This document shows positions 16,520-24,267 of a DNA stretch of 25,581 nt, one piece after another. The notes beneath the pieces are model-generated. The model did no database searches. It was given only the letters and a program-made list of their open reading frames with translations, and was not told where the DNA came from. The stretch is from Chloroflexota bacterium (lineage in GTDB: Bacteria; Chloroflexota; Dehalococcoidia; Bin125). The stretch's first letter is position 1; each line of letters starts with the position of its first letter. The position numbers were made by a program, and so were the translations under genes. The DNA lies in contig JAPOXB010000065.1 of the NCBI GenBank assembly GCA_026707335.1, positions 1-25,581 on the forward strand. The letters are read 5' to 3'.

Positions 16520-16540
16520 CCCCCCCTGGCGTCAGGACTC
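16511..16540. terminator. Bidirectional hairpin containing both convergent stop codons
   Basis: GAGTCCTGAC (16511-16520) and GTCAGGACTC (16531-16540) form a perfect 10-bp inverted repeat around a 10-base C-rich loop. The left arm holds the TGA stop of the selenoprotein gene, the right arm the TGA stop (minus strand) of the CotH gene. There is no T-tract, but position and perfection favour a shared terminator. Confidence 0.6.
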
Positions 16541-17926
16541 CAGCGCCGCCAGCGCCTGCTCCCGCACGGAGACGATGTTCTCCTTGAGTTCCCGCACGGC
16601 CTCGCGCCAGACGATGCGGTGCGGGCCGTTGCGGTCCTCCGTGATGGCGTCCTCGAGCAGCGCGGCCAGCGCGTCGACGTGCGCGTGCAGCGCCTCGATC
16701 TGGAAGGCCGGCATCGCCAGCACCTCCTGCGCGGCGGCGACGTAGTCGTCCCAGCCGGCCGTGGCCAGCGCGTGCAGGAAGGGGTCGCACGAGGGCGCGC
16801 GCGCCGGGATCTCCAGGAAGACCGGCCGCAGGTGGCAGGCGGCCTCCGTCGCTTCCCAGGCCGGCATGCGGTACCAGCGGCGGATGGGGCTGGGGTAGCG
16901 GAAGGTGTGCTCGAGGTCCCAGGGGATCAGCGTGAAGCGCCCGCTGCGGCTGTGCTCGTACCAGAAGTAGTTGTGGTTGAAGCAGCGGCCCGGGTTGACT
17001 GTCCCCACCGTGACGCAATACCAGGCGACGACGCCGTCCCAGTTGTCGACGAAGCGGTCCACCGCCATGTAGCGCAGCAGCGCGTCGGCGTCCGTCCACT
17101 CGCGGATCACCCGGTAGACGTCCGCGTCGCTGGCCGGGTCGTCCGTGTGCGCCGCGAGCATCTCGCTCCCGAACGCCTGGAACCGGCTGACGTCGGGCCG
17201 GTCCGCGCCCCAGAACGTCCGGTCCAAGGCCTCGACATACGGCAGCGACGTGTCGTGCTCGGGCCAGACCTCCTTGTAGAGCTTGCCGTCGCCGGCGTCG
17301 CGGAAGTGCGTCGCGACGAAGCGGTCGTCGATGTTCTCCACCACCAGGAAAAGCCCGTGCGGCTCGCCGTTCACCGTCACCCAGGCGAACGCGGTCCGCG
17401 GCGCGGGCACGCCCGCCTCACGGTAGAGGCGGTAGGCCAGCGCCTCGCGGAGCTGGCTGTCGTCCTCGTGCATGGAGTGGAAGTTGAGCCGCTTGAGCCC
17501 ATAGAAGCGGCCGCGGCGGTCGTACTCGTTGAACTTCAGCTTGAGCGCGATCTTTGGGCAGGTCTGGTTGCCGGCGGCGTCGAAGCAGAAGCGCAACTGG
17601 CCGTAGAAGCCCTTGTAGCGCACCCCCACATCGTTGAACTGCCGGCCCTCGAAGGTCAGGCTGCCGGGCACGTACTCCTCGTCCAGGGGGTTGTCGTTCA
17701 GCCAGTCCCAGTCGTCCTCGGCGACGGTCACGTCGTAGGTGCGGATCACGCCCTCGTCGAAGACGAAATCGAAGGGGTCGGCCCGCTCGGTGTTCGCGCC
17801 GAAGCCGACCACCTCGGCCCCGAGCGCCGGCGGCGCGGCCCCGTCGCCCACGACCGACCAGCCGATCAAGACGAGCGCCAGCAGGAGCGCGGCGCCCCCG
17901 GCGAGGAGTTGTCTGGTGCCGAGCAT
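16532..17926 (-). CDS. CotH kinase family protein
   Basis: A 464-residue protein of the CotH family, whose founding member is an atypical protein kinase that phosphorylates spore-coat proteins in Bacillus. An N-terminal hydrophobic segment (about 7-25, GGAALLLALVLIGWSVVG) suggests a membrane anchor or signal, so the domain is probably outside the membrane. Family marks include VGVRYKGFYG, KIALKLKFNEYDRRGRFYGLKRLNFHSM, GEPHGLFLVVENIDDRF, DRFVDNWDG and LIPWDLEHTF (metal-binding Asp region). I chose the ATG at 17926, although the frame is open to 18079, because the hydrophobic segment follows it at once and because a TATACT box ends seven bases upstream. It is divergent from the VTC-domain and DUF4956 genes, a pairing known from many bacteria. 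The target is unknown. Confidence 0.88.
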   Translation of the reverse strand: MLGTRQLLAGGAALLLALVLIGWSVVGDGAAPPALGAEVVGFGANTERADPFDFVFDEGVIRTYDVTVAEDDWDWLNDNPLDEEYVPGSLTFEGRQFNDVGVRYKGFYGQLRFCFDAAGNQTCPKIALKLKFNEYDRRGRFYGLKRLNFHSMHEDDSQLREALAYRLYREAGVPAPRTAFAWVTVNGEPHGLFLVVENIDDRFVATHFRDAGDGKLYKEVWPEHDTSLPYVEALDRTFWGADRPDVSRFQAFGSEMLAAHTDDPASDADVYRVIREWTDADALLRYMAVDRFVDNWDGVVAWYCVTVGTVNPGRCFNHNYFWYEHSRSGRFTLIPWDLEHTFRYPSPIRRWYRMPAWEATEAACHLRPVFLEIPARAPSCDPFLHALATAGWDDYVAAAQEVLAMPAFQIEALHAHVDALAALLEDAITEDRNGPHRIVWREAVRELKENIVSVREQALAALES

Positions 17927-17932
17927 CGCGGC

Positions 17933-17938
17933 AGTATA
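17933..17938 (-). promoter_or_regulatory. Candidate -10 box for a leaderless CotH transcript
   Basis: TATACT on the minus strand ends seven bases before the ATG at 17926, so transcription would begin at or beside the start codon. No Shine-Dalgarno fits in the space. This supports both the start choice and a leaderless mRNA. Confidence 0.45.
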
Positions 17939-17993
17939 AGGCGTCGCTCCCGCATCGGACGGACGCCGAACGGGCGGCGCGAGGAGGGCGCAC

Positions 17994-18737
17994 GTGGTGA
18001 CGACGCTCCACACGACGGGGCCGGCCCTGACGCTTCCCCGCCGCGTGGAGCGCAAGTACGTCCTGCCCCAGCCGCGCACGCCGGGCGCCGCCGCCTGGCT
18101 GCGCCACGCCTGCCGGCCCGCGCCCGAGTACGCGACCGGCGCCGTCAGCAGTTGCTACTTCGATACGCCCAACTTCGATTCCTACTACGAATCGGCCGAC
18201 GGCGCGCTCAGCAAGGGCAAGGTGCGCCTGCGCTGGTACGACGCTTGGCCCGCGTCCGGCTCGCCCGGCGGCGGGACGGACGCCGATGCGGAGTTGCCCG
18301 CCTTCCTCGAACTCAAGTGCCGCCAGGGCGCGGAGAGCTGGAAGCGGCGCCTGCCGCTCACGCTACCGCGCGACGGCGGCGCCCCCCACCCGGCGTTGCC
18401 CGGCCCGGGCCAACTCACCGAGCTGCTGGCGCGGCTGGGATACAGCGCCCCGGGCGCGCTGCGCCCCGCCGCGCTCGTGCGCTACCGGCGGCGGCGCTTC
18501 GTCGAGCCGGTGACGGGCGCGCGCGTCTCGCTCGACCACGACGTGACCGTGTCCGCGCCCTGGATGCGCCGCGCCCCGCCGCTGCGCTTCGACGAGGCCG
18601 TCGTGGAGATCAAGGGGCAGGACGAGGATGCGCTGCCCCGTCGGCTGGCCGCGCTCGGACGGTTCGCCCAGCCCTGGTCGGCGAACTCGAAGTACGCGGC
18701 CGCGGTCGAAGCGCTCGACCTCGTGCCCGGCCAGTAG
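17994..18737 (+). CDS. Polyphosphate polymerase (VTC) domain protein
   Basis: A 247-residue protein with the VTC/CYTH-like tunnel fold, which in yeast Vtc4 makes polyphosphate from ATP. Basic and acidic tunnel motifs are visible in order: RRVERKYVL at about 16-24, SSCYFDTPNFDSYYES, KGKVRLRWYD, AFLELKCRQG, SWKRRLPL, LVRYRRRRFVEP, ARVSLDHDVTV, VVEIKGQDE, and the late SANSKYAAAV. The bacterial copies usually sit beside DUF4956 and CotH genes, as here. No membrane segment is seen, so it would act on the cytosolic side, perhaps with the membrane partner encoded 32 bases downstream. GTG codons at 17994 and 17997 both follow GAGGAGGG; the first is taken. Polyphosphate synthesis by the bacterial members is an inference from fold. 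Confidence 0.85.
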   Translation: MVTTLHTTGPALTLPRRVERKYVLPQPRTPGAAAWLRHACRPAPEYATGAVSSCYFDTPNFDSYYESADGALSKGKVRLRWYDAWPASGSPGGGTDADAELPAFLELKCRQGAESWKRRLPLTLPRDGGAPHPALPGPGQLTELLARLGYSAPGALRPAALVRYRRRRFVEPVTGARVSLDHDVTVSAPWMRRAPPLRFDEAVVEIKGQDEDALPRRLAALGRFAQPWSANSKYAAAVEALDLVPGQ

Positions 18738-18769
18738 GCGACCGTGATCGCGCGGGAAAGGATCCCATC

Positions 18770-19435
18770 ATGCCGGTGTTGATCAACTTGGGCCCGACCT
18801 CCGAGCTGGCGTTCAGCGAGTTCTGGGCGGCGATGGTGTTCTCGCTGGCGGCGTCCGTCGTGACCTACCTGCTCTACGCGCTGTTCTACGGCGACGCGCA
18901 GCGCGGCGCCGGCGTGCAGCGGACGTTCCTGCTCGGCGGCCCCGCCATCACGACGCTGTTCATCGCGATCCAGTTCTCGCTGCCGCTCTCGCTGGGCCTG
19001 CTGGGCGCGCTGTCGTTCGTGCGCTTCCGCACGCCCATCAAGGACCCGGCCGAGATCGGCTTCCTGCTGCTGCTGATCGCCTCGTCGATCGGCGCCGCGA
19101 CCTACAACTACGAACTCGTGGGCCTGCTCTACGCGATGGTGGTGCTCGTCCTGCTGGTACAGCGCACCGGCTTCCTGGCGTTCTTCGATCGCGGCCGCCG
19201 CGACCTCATCGTCACGCTGCAGACGACCAACTACAGCGCCGACGAGGAGCGGCTGCTCGCCTACCTCGACGAGCAACTGCGCGGCATGCGGCACGAGAGC
19301 CTCTCGACACTCGAGGACTCCGTCAGCCTGCACCTGCGCTTCCGCTCCTCCCGGCTGGGGGAGCAGTGGGGGCAGTTCAGCAGCGAGTTGAACGCGCGCA
19401 TCGCGCCGACCACGGCGGAGGTGTACGTCTCGTAG
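18770..19435 (+). CDS. DUF4956 domain-containing membrane protein
   Basis: A 221-residue membrane protein with about four hydrophobic helices: 19-40, roughly 52-73, 92-112 and 114-133. The diagnostic stretch is GALSFVRFRTPIKDPAEIGFL between helices two and three, which is the core of DUF4956. A soluble C-terminal part of about 85 residues (DLIVTLQTTNYSADEERLL onward) has the look of a small alpha/beta domain. The ATG at 18770 follows GGGAAAGGA. It is 32 bases behind the VTC gene and almost surely co-transcribed. In related clusters it is thought to be the membrane partner of the VTC protein, but no activity is established. Confidence 0.87.
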   Translation: MPVLINLGPTSELAFSEFWAAMVFSLAASVVTYLLYALFYGDAQRGAGVQRTFLLGGPAITTLFIAIQFSLPLSLGLLGALSFVRFRTPIKDPAEIGFLLLLIASSIGAATYNYELVGLLYAMVVLVLLVQRTGFLAFFDRGRRDLIVTLQTTNYSADEERLLAYLDEQLRGMRHESLSTLEDSVSLHLRFRSSRLGEQWGQFSSELNARIAPTTAEVYVS

Positions 19436-19468
19436 CAGCCGGCCGTCCAGCGCGGGCGCGTCGCGGGG

Positions 19469-20398
19469 CTAGACGTTCTGCCCCTTGAACTCGTCGTCCT
19501 CGCCTGCCGACCCGGCCAGCGCCCGATCGTGCGGCGCCGACGCGTAGGCGCCGCGGAAGTCGCGGAAGGGACCATCGCGCCACTCCAGCGCCGCCTTCAG
19601 GCCGCCTTCGCGGGCGCGCCGGCCGAACTCGCCCGCCGCCGGCCGGTGCTTGCTCATCGCCTCCACGTCGGTGCCCGACATCAGGCCGGTGTGGATGCCC
19701 ATGATCTCGTACTGCCGGTTGACGGCGCGCTTGTTGTAGGCCAGCTGGTCGTTGTCGATGTTGCCCAGCCGCCGGGCGAAGTTCAGCGTGAACTCGTCGA
19801 TCTCGTCCGGGGTGACGGCGTACGTCGCCCAGCCCATCCACTCGAGGTCGCGGCCCGTGAAGGCGTCGCCGGTGTAGGCGAAGAGGCGCGCCTTGGAGGG
19901 CGGCAGGAACCAGGGCGCCCACATCATGTCCATCGTGCCCATCGCCCGCACCGGCGGGTAGCCCACCTGGCAGTCCTCGGTGATGATGCGGAAGTCGCAC
20001 ATCGAGGCCAGCTCCGTGCCGCCGGCCAGGCAGTAGCCGTGCAGCTGCGCGATGACCGGCTTCGAGAGCTCCCAGACGCGCCAGTTCGTCAGGATCGTGT
20101 GCCGAGACCAGTCGTAGTGGTTGGGGTGCGTCGTGCCGACGTCGGGCAGGCCCGAGTGCCGGTTGACGTGCGGGTGATCGGGCACCGGCACGTGATTCAG
20201 GTCGTAGCCCGCGCTGAAGGCGCGCCCCGCCCCCTTGATGATGATCACGCCGACCTCCGGGTCGGCCTCGGCCTCCGTGAGGGCGTGGAACAGTTCGCCG
20301 CGCAGCTCGTGTGAGAGGGCGTTCAGCTTCTCCGGCCGGTTGAGGGTGATCGTCGCCACCCGGCCGTCGGTCTCGGTGAGGATGAAGTCGTAGGACAC
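19469..20398 (-). CDS. Enoyl-CoA hydratase/isomerase family protein
   Basis: A 309-residue crotonase-fold enzyme, expected to hydrate or isomerise an enoyl-CoA thioester. The family marks are RVATITLNRPEKLNAL near the N-terminus, IIIKGAGRAFSAGYDL (first oxyanion-hole strand), and KPVIAQLHGYCLAGGTELASMCDFRII (second oxyanion hole, Gly-Gly, with the Glu of the TELA motif). A long insert rich in His and Asn (about 77-104) separates the two, and the C-terminal region is longer than in classical 260-residue hydratases. I chose the GTG at 20398 (VSYDFILTETDG); upstream in-frame codons to 20467 encode Arg/Pro-rich sequence with no family match. It is divergent from the acyl-CoA carboxylase, which suggests a shared role in acyl-CoA metabolism. 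Confidence 0.88.
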   Translation of the reverse strand: MSYDFILTETDGRVATITLNRPEKLNALSHELRGELFHALTEAEADPEVGVIIIKGAGRAFSAGYDLNHVPVPDHPHVNRHSGLPDVGTTHPNHYDWSRHTILTNWRVWELSKPVIAQLHGYCLAGGTELASMCDFRIITEDCQVGYPPVRAMGTMDMMWAPWFLPPSKARLFAYTGDAFTGRDLEWMGWATYAVTPDEIDEFTLNFARRLGNIDNDQLAYNKRAVNRQYEIMGIHTGLMSGTDVEAMSKHRPAAGEFGRRAREGGLKAALEWRDGPFRDFRGAYASAPHDRALAGSAGEDDEFKGQNV

Positions 20399-20661
20399 GG
20401 CGCGCTCCGTCGATCCGGGCCCCCGGCCGGTCGGCCGGGGGCCGGGTTGCAGGGTAGCGCGGCGCATCGGTAGGCGGGAGTCGCGCCAGCGGCCCCGCCG
20501 CCCCCGGCCGATCTGCGCGCGCCGCGACTGTGGCAGGCCGCGTCACCCGCTAGATTTGCCCTGCCGGCCGGGGCCTTCCCGTGTGCGTTCCTTGCGTGGT
20601 CGTTCGGCCGGCGTTGGCCGGGCCGTTCGTTCCCATGGGCCGGCCCTGGAGGTCTCCTGTC

Positions 20662-23600
20662 ATGGCGCTGAGCAAACTCCTGATCGCCAACCGCGGCGAA
20701 ATCGCGATCCGTGTGATGCGCGCGGCCGAGGAACTCGGCATCGCGACGGTGGCCGTCTTCTCCGAGGACGACGCCGAGTCGCTGCACGTGCGCGCCGCCG
20801 GTGAGGCCCATCCGCTGCCCGGCGCGGGCGCCGCCGCCTACCTCGACATCGAGGGCGTGCTGGCCGTCGCTGCCGCCACGGGCTGCGACGCCGTCCATCC
20901 CGGCTACGGCTTCCTGGCCGAGAGCGCGGCCTTCGCGCGCCGCTGTGGCGAGCAGGGCGTGGTCTTCGTGGGGCCGTCCGTGCAGGCCCTGGAACTCCTG
21001 GGCGACAAGGCGCGCGCCCGCGCCCTGGCCGGCGAGCACGACGTCCCCGTCCTGCCCGGGACCCAGGGCGCGGTCGGCCTCGATGAAGCGCGGGCCTTCC
21101 TCGATGGCCTGGGCGAGGGCGGGGCGATCATGATCAAGGCGTTGGCCGGCGGCGGCGGCCGGGGCATGCGCGTCGTCGCGGCGCCCGGCGAGCTGGACGA
21201 AGCCTACGCCCGCTGCCAATCGGAGGCCGAGGCGGCCTTCGGCTCCGGCGCGGTCTACGTCGAGCAGCTCATCCCGCGCGCGCGGCACATCGAGGTGCAG
21301 GTGGTCGGCGACGGCACGGGCGCGGTCAGCCACCTGGGCGAACGCGAGTGCAGCGTCCAGCGGCGCCACCAGAAGCTGGTCGAGCTGGCCCCCAGCCCGA
21401 CGCTGCGCCCCGAGGTGCGCGAGGCCATCGCCAGCGCGGCCGTGCGCATGGCGGCCTCCGTCTCCTACGCCAGCCTGGGCACCTTCGAGTTCCTCCAGGA
21501 CGCGACGCACGACGATCGCTTCTTCTTCATCGAGGCCAACCCCCGCCTGCAGGTCGAGCACACCGTGACCGAGGCGGTCACCGGCGTCGACCTCGTGCGC
21601 GCGCAGCTGCGCCTCGCCGGCGGCGAGGACCTGTCGGCGGTGGGCCTGGCGCAGGCGTCGATCCCGCTGCCGCAGGGCTTCGCCATCCAGGCCCGCGTCA
21701 ACACCGAGGAGATGCAGCCCGACGGCAGCGTCCGCCCCACCGGCGGCGAACTCACCGCCTTCCACCTCCCTGCCGGCCCCGGCATCCGCGTGGACACCTT
21801 CGGCTACCCCGGCTACCGCACCAACCCGAACTTCGACTCGCTGCTGGGCAAGGTGATCGCGCACGCGCCGTCGGGCGGGTTCCCGGTGGCGGCGCAGCGG
21901 CTGAGCCGGGCGCTGGACGAGTTCCGCATCGGCGGGCTGGAGACCAACGCGATCTTCCTGCGCAACGTGCTGCGCCACGACGACTTCCTCGCCGGCGCCG
22001 TCTACACCCGCTGGGTCGACGACAACGTGGCGGCGCTGGCCGTCACGGAAGAGGCCGCGTCCGGCAACGGGGCGGCGCGAGGCAGCGGCGCCGGCGGCGC
22101 GCTCGACAAGAGCGACCCCCTCTCCGCGCTCAACTTCTTCCGCGAGGGCGAGGCCACGCACTCCAGCGCGCAGTCGGCCCCGCCGATCGCCGCTCCCCCC
22201 AACACCGACCCCATCGCCGCCCCCCTGCAGGGCACCGTGACCGAGATCCACATCGCCGAGGGCGACCGCGTGCGGCCCGGCCAACTCCTCTTCGTGATGA
22301 GCGCGCTCAAGATGGAGCACGTGGTCAAGGCGGAGTTCGGCGGCGTGGTGCGCCAGCTGAACGTCGCCGTCGGGGAGGTCGTCTACGACGCGCACCCGCT
22401 TGCCTTCATCGAACCGCGCGAGGGGGGCGAGCGCGTCGAGGAGGCCGAGGAGGGGGTCGCGATCGACCACGTCCGCCCCAGCCTGCAGGCGCTCTTCGAC
22501 CGGCGGAAGTTCCTCTACGACGAGAACCGCCCGGCGGCGGTCGATCGGCGGCACAGCCGCAACCGCCGCACGGTGCGGGAGAACATCGAGCAACTCATCG
22601 ACCCCGATACGTGGGTCGAATATGGGGCGCTGGCGCTCGCCGGCCAGAGCCGCAAGCGCTCGCTTGAGGAGCTGATCTGGAAGACGCCCGCCGACGGCCT
22701 CGTCGCCGGGATCGGTTCGGTCAACGGCGACCTCTTCGAGGCCGGGCGGGCGCGCACCGTCTTCATCTCGTACGACGACACGGTCTTCGCCGGCACGCAA
22801 GGCGGCCGCGGCCACGACAAGACCGACCGCATGATGGAGATCTGCAATGAACTCTCGCTACCGCTGATCTTCCACTGCGAGGGGGCCGGCGGGCGCTCGG
22901 GCGACACCGACGGGTCGGGCGCCGGCCACCCCAACGTCCGCACCTGGGAGAAGATGGGGCAGTTGAGCGGCACCGTGCCGATGATCGGCGTGACCGCCGG
23001 CTGGTGCTACGCCGGCAACGCGGCCATCTTGGGCGTCACCGACATCATCATCGCCACCGAGGACGCGCTCATCGCGATGGGCGGCCCCGCCACCATCGAG
23101 GGCAGCGGCATGGGCGCCTTCCTGCCGGAGGAGGTCGGCCCGATGTCCGACCTGGCCCCCGCCGGCTCCGTCGACATCGTCGTCAAGGACCAGGACGAGG
23201 CGATCGCGGCCTCGAAGAAGTGCCTCTCCTACTTCCAGGGCTCCATCGACCCCTGGGAGGCCGAGGACCAGCGGCTGCTGCGCCACATCATCCCCGAGCA
23301 GCGCGGGCGCGCCTTCGACATCCGCGAGGTGATCCGTCTCCTCGCCGACAAGGACTCCGTGCTGGAGTTGCGGCCCGAGTTCGGGCTCAGCGCCGTGACC
23401 GCCTTCGTCCGCATCGAGGGGCACCCGTTCGGGCTGACGGCCAACAACAACGCCTACATCGGCGGCGCCATCGACAGCGACGGCTCCGACAAGATCGCGC
23501 GTTTCTGGCAGCTCTGCGACGCGTTCAACATCCCCATCATCGCGCTGGTCGACACGCCGGGCATGATGGTCGGCCCGGAGGTGGAGAAGACGGGGCTGAT

Positions 23601-24027
23601 CCGGCACTGCAGCCGGCTGTTCGTCACCGGCGTCAACCTCAAGACGCCGCGCTTCTGCGTCATCCTGCGCGGCGGCTACGCGCTGGGCGCGCTCTCCGTC
23701 ATGACCGGCAATTCGCGCGCGCCCATCTTCACCGTGGCTTGGCCGCAGAGCGAACACGGAGGCATGAACATGGAGTCGGGCGTGCTGCTCTCCAATCGGG
23801 AGGAGCTGGCCAGGATCGACGATGTCGAGGAGCGCGCCGCCGAGTACCAGCGCCTGGTCGACGAGGCCTACGACCGCATCAGCGCGCTGAGCGCCGCCTC
23901 GCGCTTCGGCTTCGACGACGTGATCGACCCCGCGGAGACGCGCCGCTGGATCGCGCAGGGGCTGCTCTCGGTGCCGAATCCGGAGCCGCTGCGCCGCGGC
24001 CGGGCCCAGTTCCTGGACACCTGGTAG
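20662..24027 (+). CDS. Single-chain biotin-dependent acyl-CoA carboxylase (BC-BCCP-CT fusion)
   Basis: One 1121-residue chain carrying all functions of a biotin-dependent acyl-CoA carboxylase. Biotin carboxylase is about 1-445: KLLIANRGEIAIRV, HPGYGFLAE, ATP-grasp GGGGRGM at about 165, ECSVQRRHQKLVE and IEANPRLQVEHTVTE. Biotin carrier is about 514-584, with Lys550 in SALKMEH, where most proteins have AMKM. Carboxyltransferase is about 600-1121, with VFAGTQGGRGHDKTDR in the N half and VDTPGMMVGPEVEKTG plus GGYALGALSVM in the C half. The domain order and size (about 120 kDa) match the long-chain acyl-CoA carboxylase described from Mycobacterium avium, which also accepts short chains. The ATG at 20662 follows GGAGG by nine bases; an open frame to 20581 lacks family sequence. 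The substrate chain length is not predictable. Confidence 0.92.
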   Translation: MALSKLLIANRGEIAIRVMRAAEELGIATVAVFSEDDAESLHVRAAGEAHPLPGAGAAAYLDIEGVLAVAAATGCDAVHPGYGFLAESAAFARRCGEQGVVFVGPSVQALELLGDKARARALAGEHDVPVLPGTQGAVGLDEARAFLDGLGEGGAIMIKALAGGGGRGMRVVAAPGELDEAYARCQSEAEAAFGSGAVYVEQLIPRARHIEVQVVGDGTGAVSHLGERECSVQRRHQKLVELAPSPTLRPEVREAIASAAVRMAASVSYASLGTFEFLQDATHDDRFFFIEANPRLQVEHTVTEAVTGVDLVRAQLRLAGGEDLSAVGLAQASIPLPQGFAIQARVNTEEMQPDGSVRPTGGELTAFHLPAGPGIRVDTFGYPGYRTNPNFDSLLGKVIAHAPSGGFPVAAQRLSRALDEFRIGGLETNAIFLRNVLRHDDFLAGAVYTRWVDDNVAALAVTEEAASGNGAARGSGAGGALDKSDPLSALNFFREGEATHSSAQSAPPIAAPPNTDPIAAPLQGTVTEIHIAEGDRVRPGQLLFVMSALKMEHVVKAEFGGVVRQLNVAVGEVVYDAHPLAFIEPREGGERVEEAEEGVAIDHVRPSLQALFDRRKFLYDENRPAAVDRRHSRNRRTVRENIEQLIDPDTWVEYGALALAGQSRKRSLEELIWKTPADGLVAGIGSVNGDLFEAGRARTVFISYDDTVFAGTQGGRGHDKTDRMMEICNELSLPLIFHCEGAGGRSGDTDGSGAGHPNVRTWEKMGQLSGTVPMIGVTAGWCYAGNAAILGVTDIIIATEDALIAMGGPATIEGSGMGAFLPEEVGPMSDLAPAGSVDIVVKDQDEAIAASKKCLSYFQGSIDPWEAEDQRLLRHIIPEQRGRAFDIREVIRLLADKDSVLELRPEFGLSAVTAFVRIEGHPFGLTANNNAYIGGAIDSDGSDKIARFWQLCDAFNIPIIALVDTPGMMVGPEVEKTGLIRHCSRLFVTGVNLKTPRFCVILRGGYALGALSVMTGNSRAPIFTVAWPQSEHGGMNMESGVLLSNREELARIDDVEERAAEYQRLVDEAYDRISALSAASRFGFDDVIDPAETRRWIAQGLLSVPNPEPLRRGRAQFLDTW

Positions 24028-24048
24028 GCCGGCGCGGGCGTCGCCGGC
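24028..24048 (+). terminator. GC-rich hairpin just after the carboxylase stop
   Basis: GCCGGCG (24028-24034) pairs perfectly with CGCCGGC (24042-24048) around a 7-base loop, starting at the base after the TAG stop. No T-tract follows, so termination is possible but not certain. Confidence 0.45.
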
Positions 24049-24267
24049 GCGGCTCTGTAGCGCCGGGGGCGCGGGCTCTGACACCCGCCGGCTGTCACTT
24101 GCGCCCCCCGCTGGGCTACGATGATCCCATCAGCGACGATCCCCGGGCCCACGTACACGATTCCACCGGCCCCGCGGCGTTGTCATCACCCTTCGCACCG
24201 CACCCGATTCGGGCGGCCCGCGCTGACGGGCACGACGCCGGTGGCCATCCAGAGAGACTGCTTCTTC
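24049..24267 (+). promoter_or_regulatory. Leader and promoter region of the DEAD-box helicase gene
   Basis: No gene is seen in this 219-base stretch. TACGAT at about 24116-24121 is a weak -10 candidate, with TGTCAC about 18 bases upstream as a poor -35. If used, the transcript would have an untranslated leader of roughly 140 bases. Long leaders are known for cold-induced DEAD-box helicase genes, but no specific cold-shock motif was identified. Confidence 0.3.

Noticed and set aside
19425..19476. ACGTCT (19425-19430) and AGACGT (19471-19476) as a terminator hairpin between DUF4956 and enoyl-CoA hydratase.
   Set aside because: The arms are only 6 bp and 40 bases apart with bulged inner pairing; too weak to call.
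20581..20661. Upstream extension of the acyl-CoA carboxylase start to 20581.
   Set aside because: The added sequence has no biotin-carboxylase similarity, while the ATG at 20662 has GGAGG nine bases upstream and opens directly into the conserved KLLIANRGEIA.
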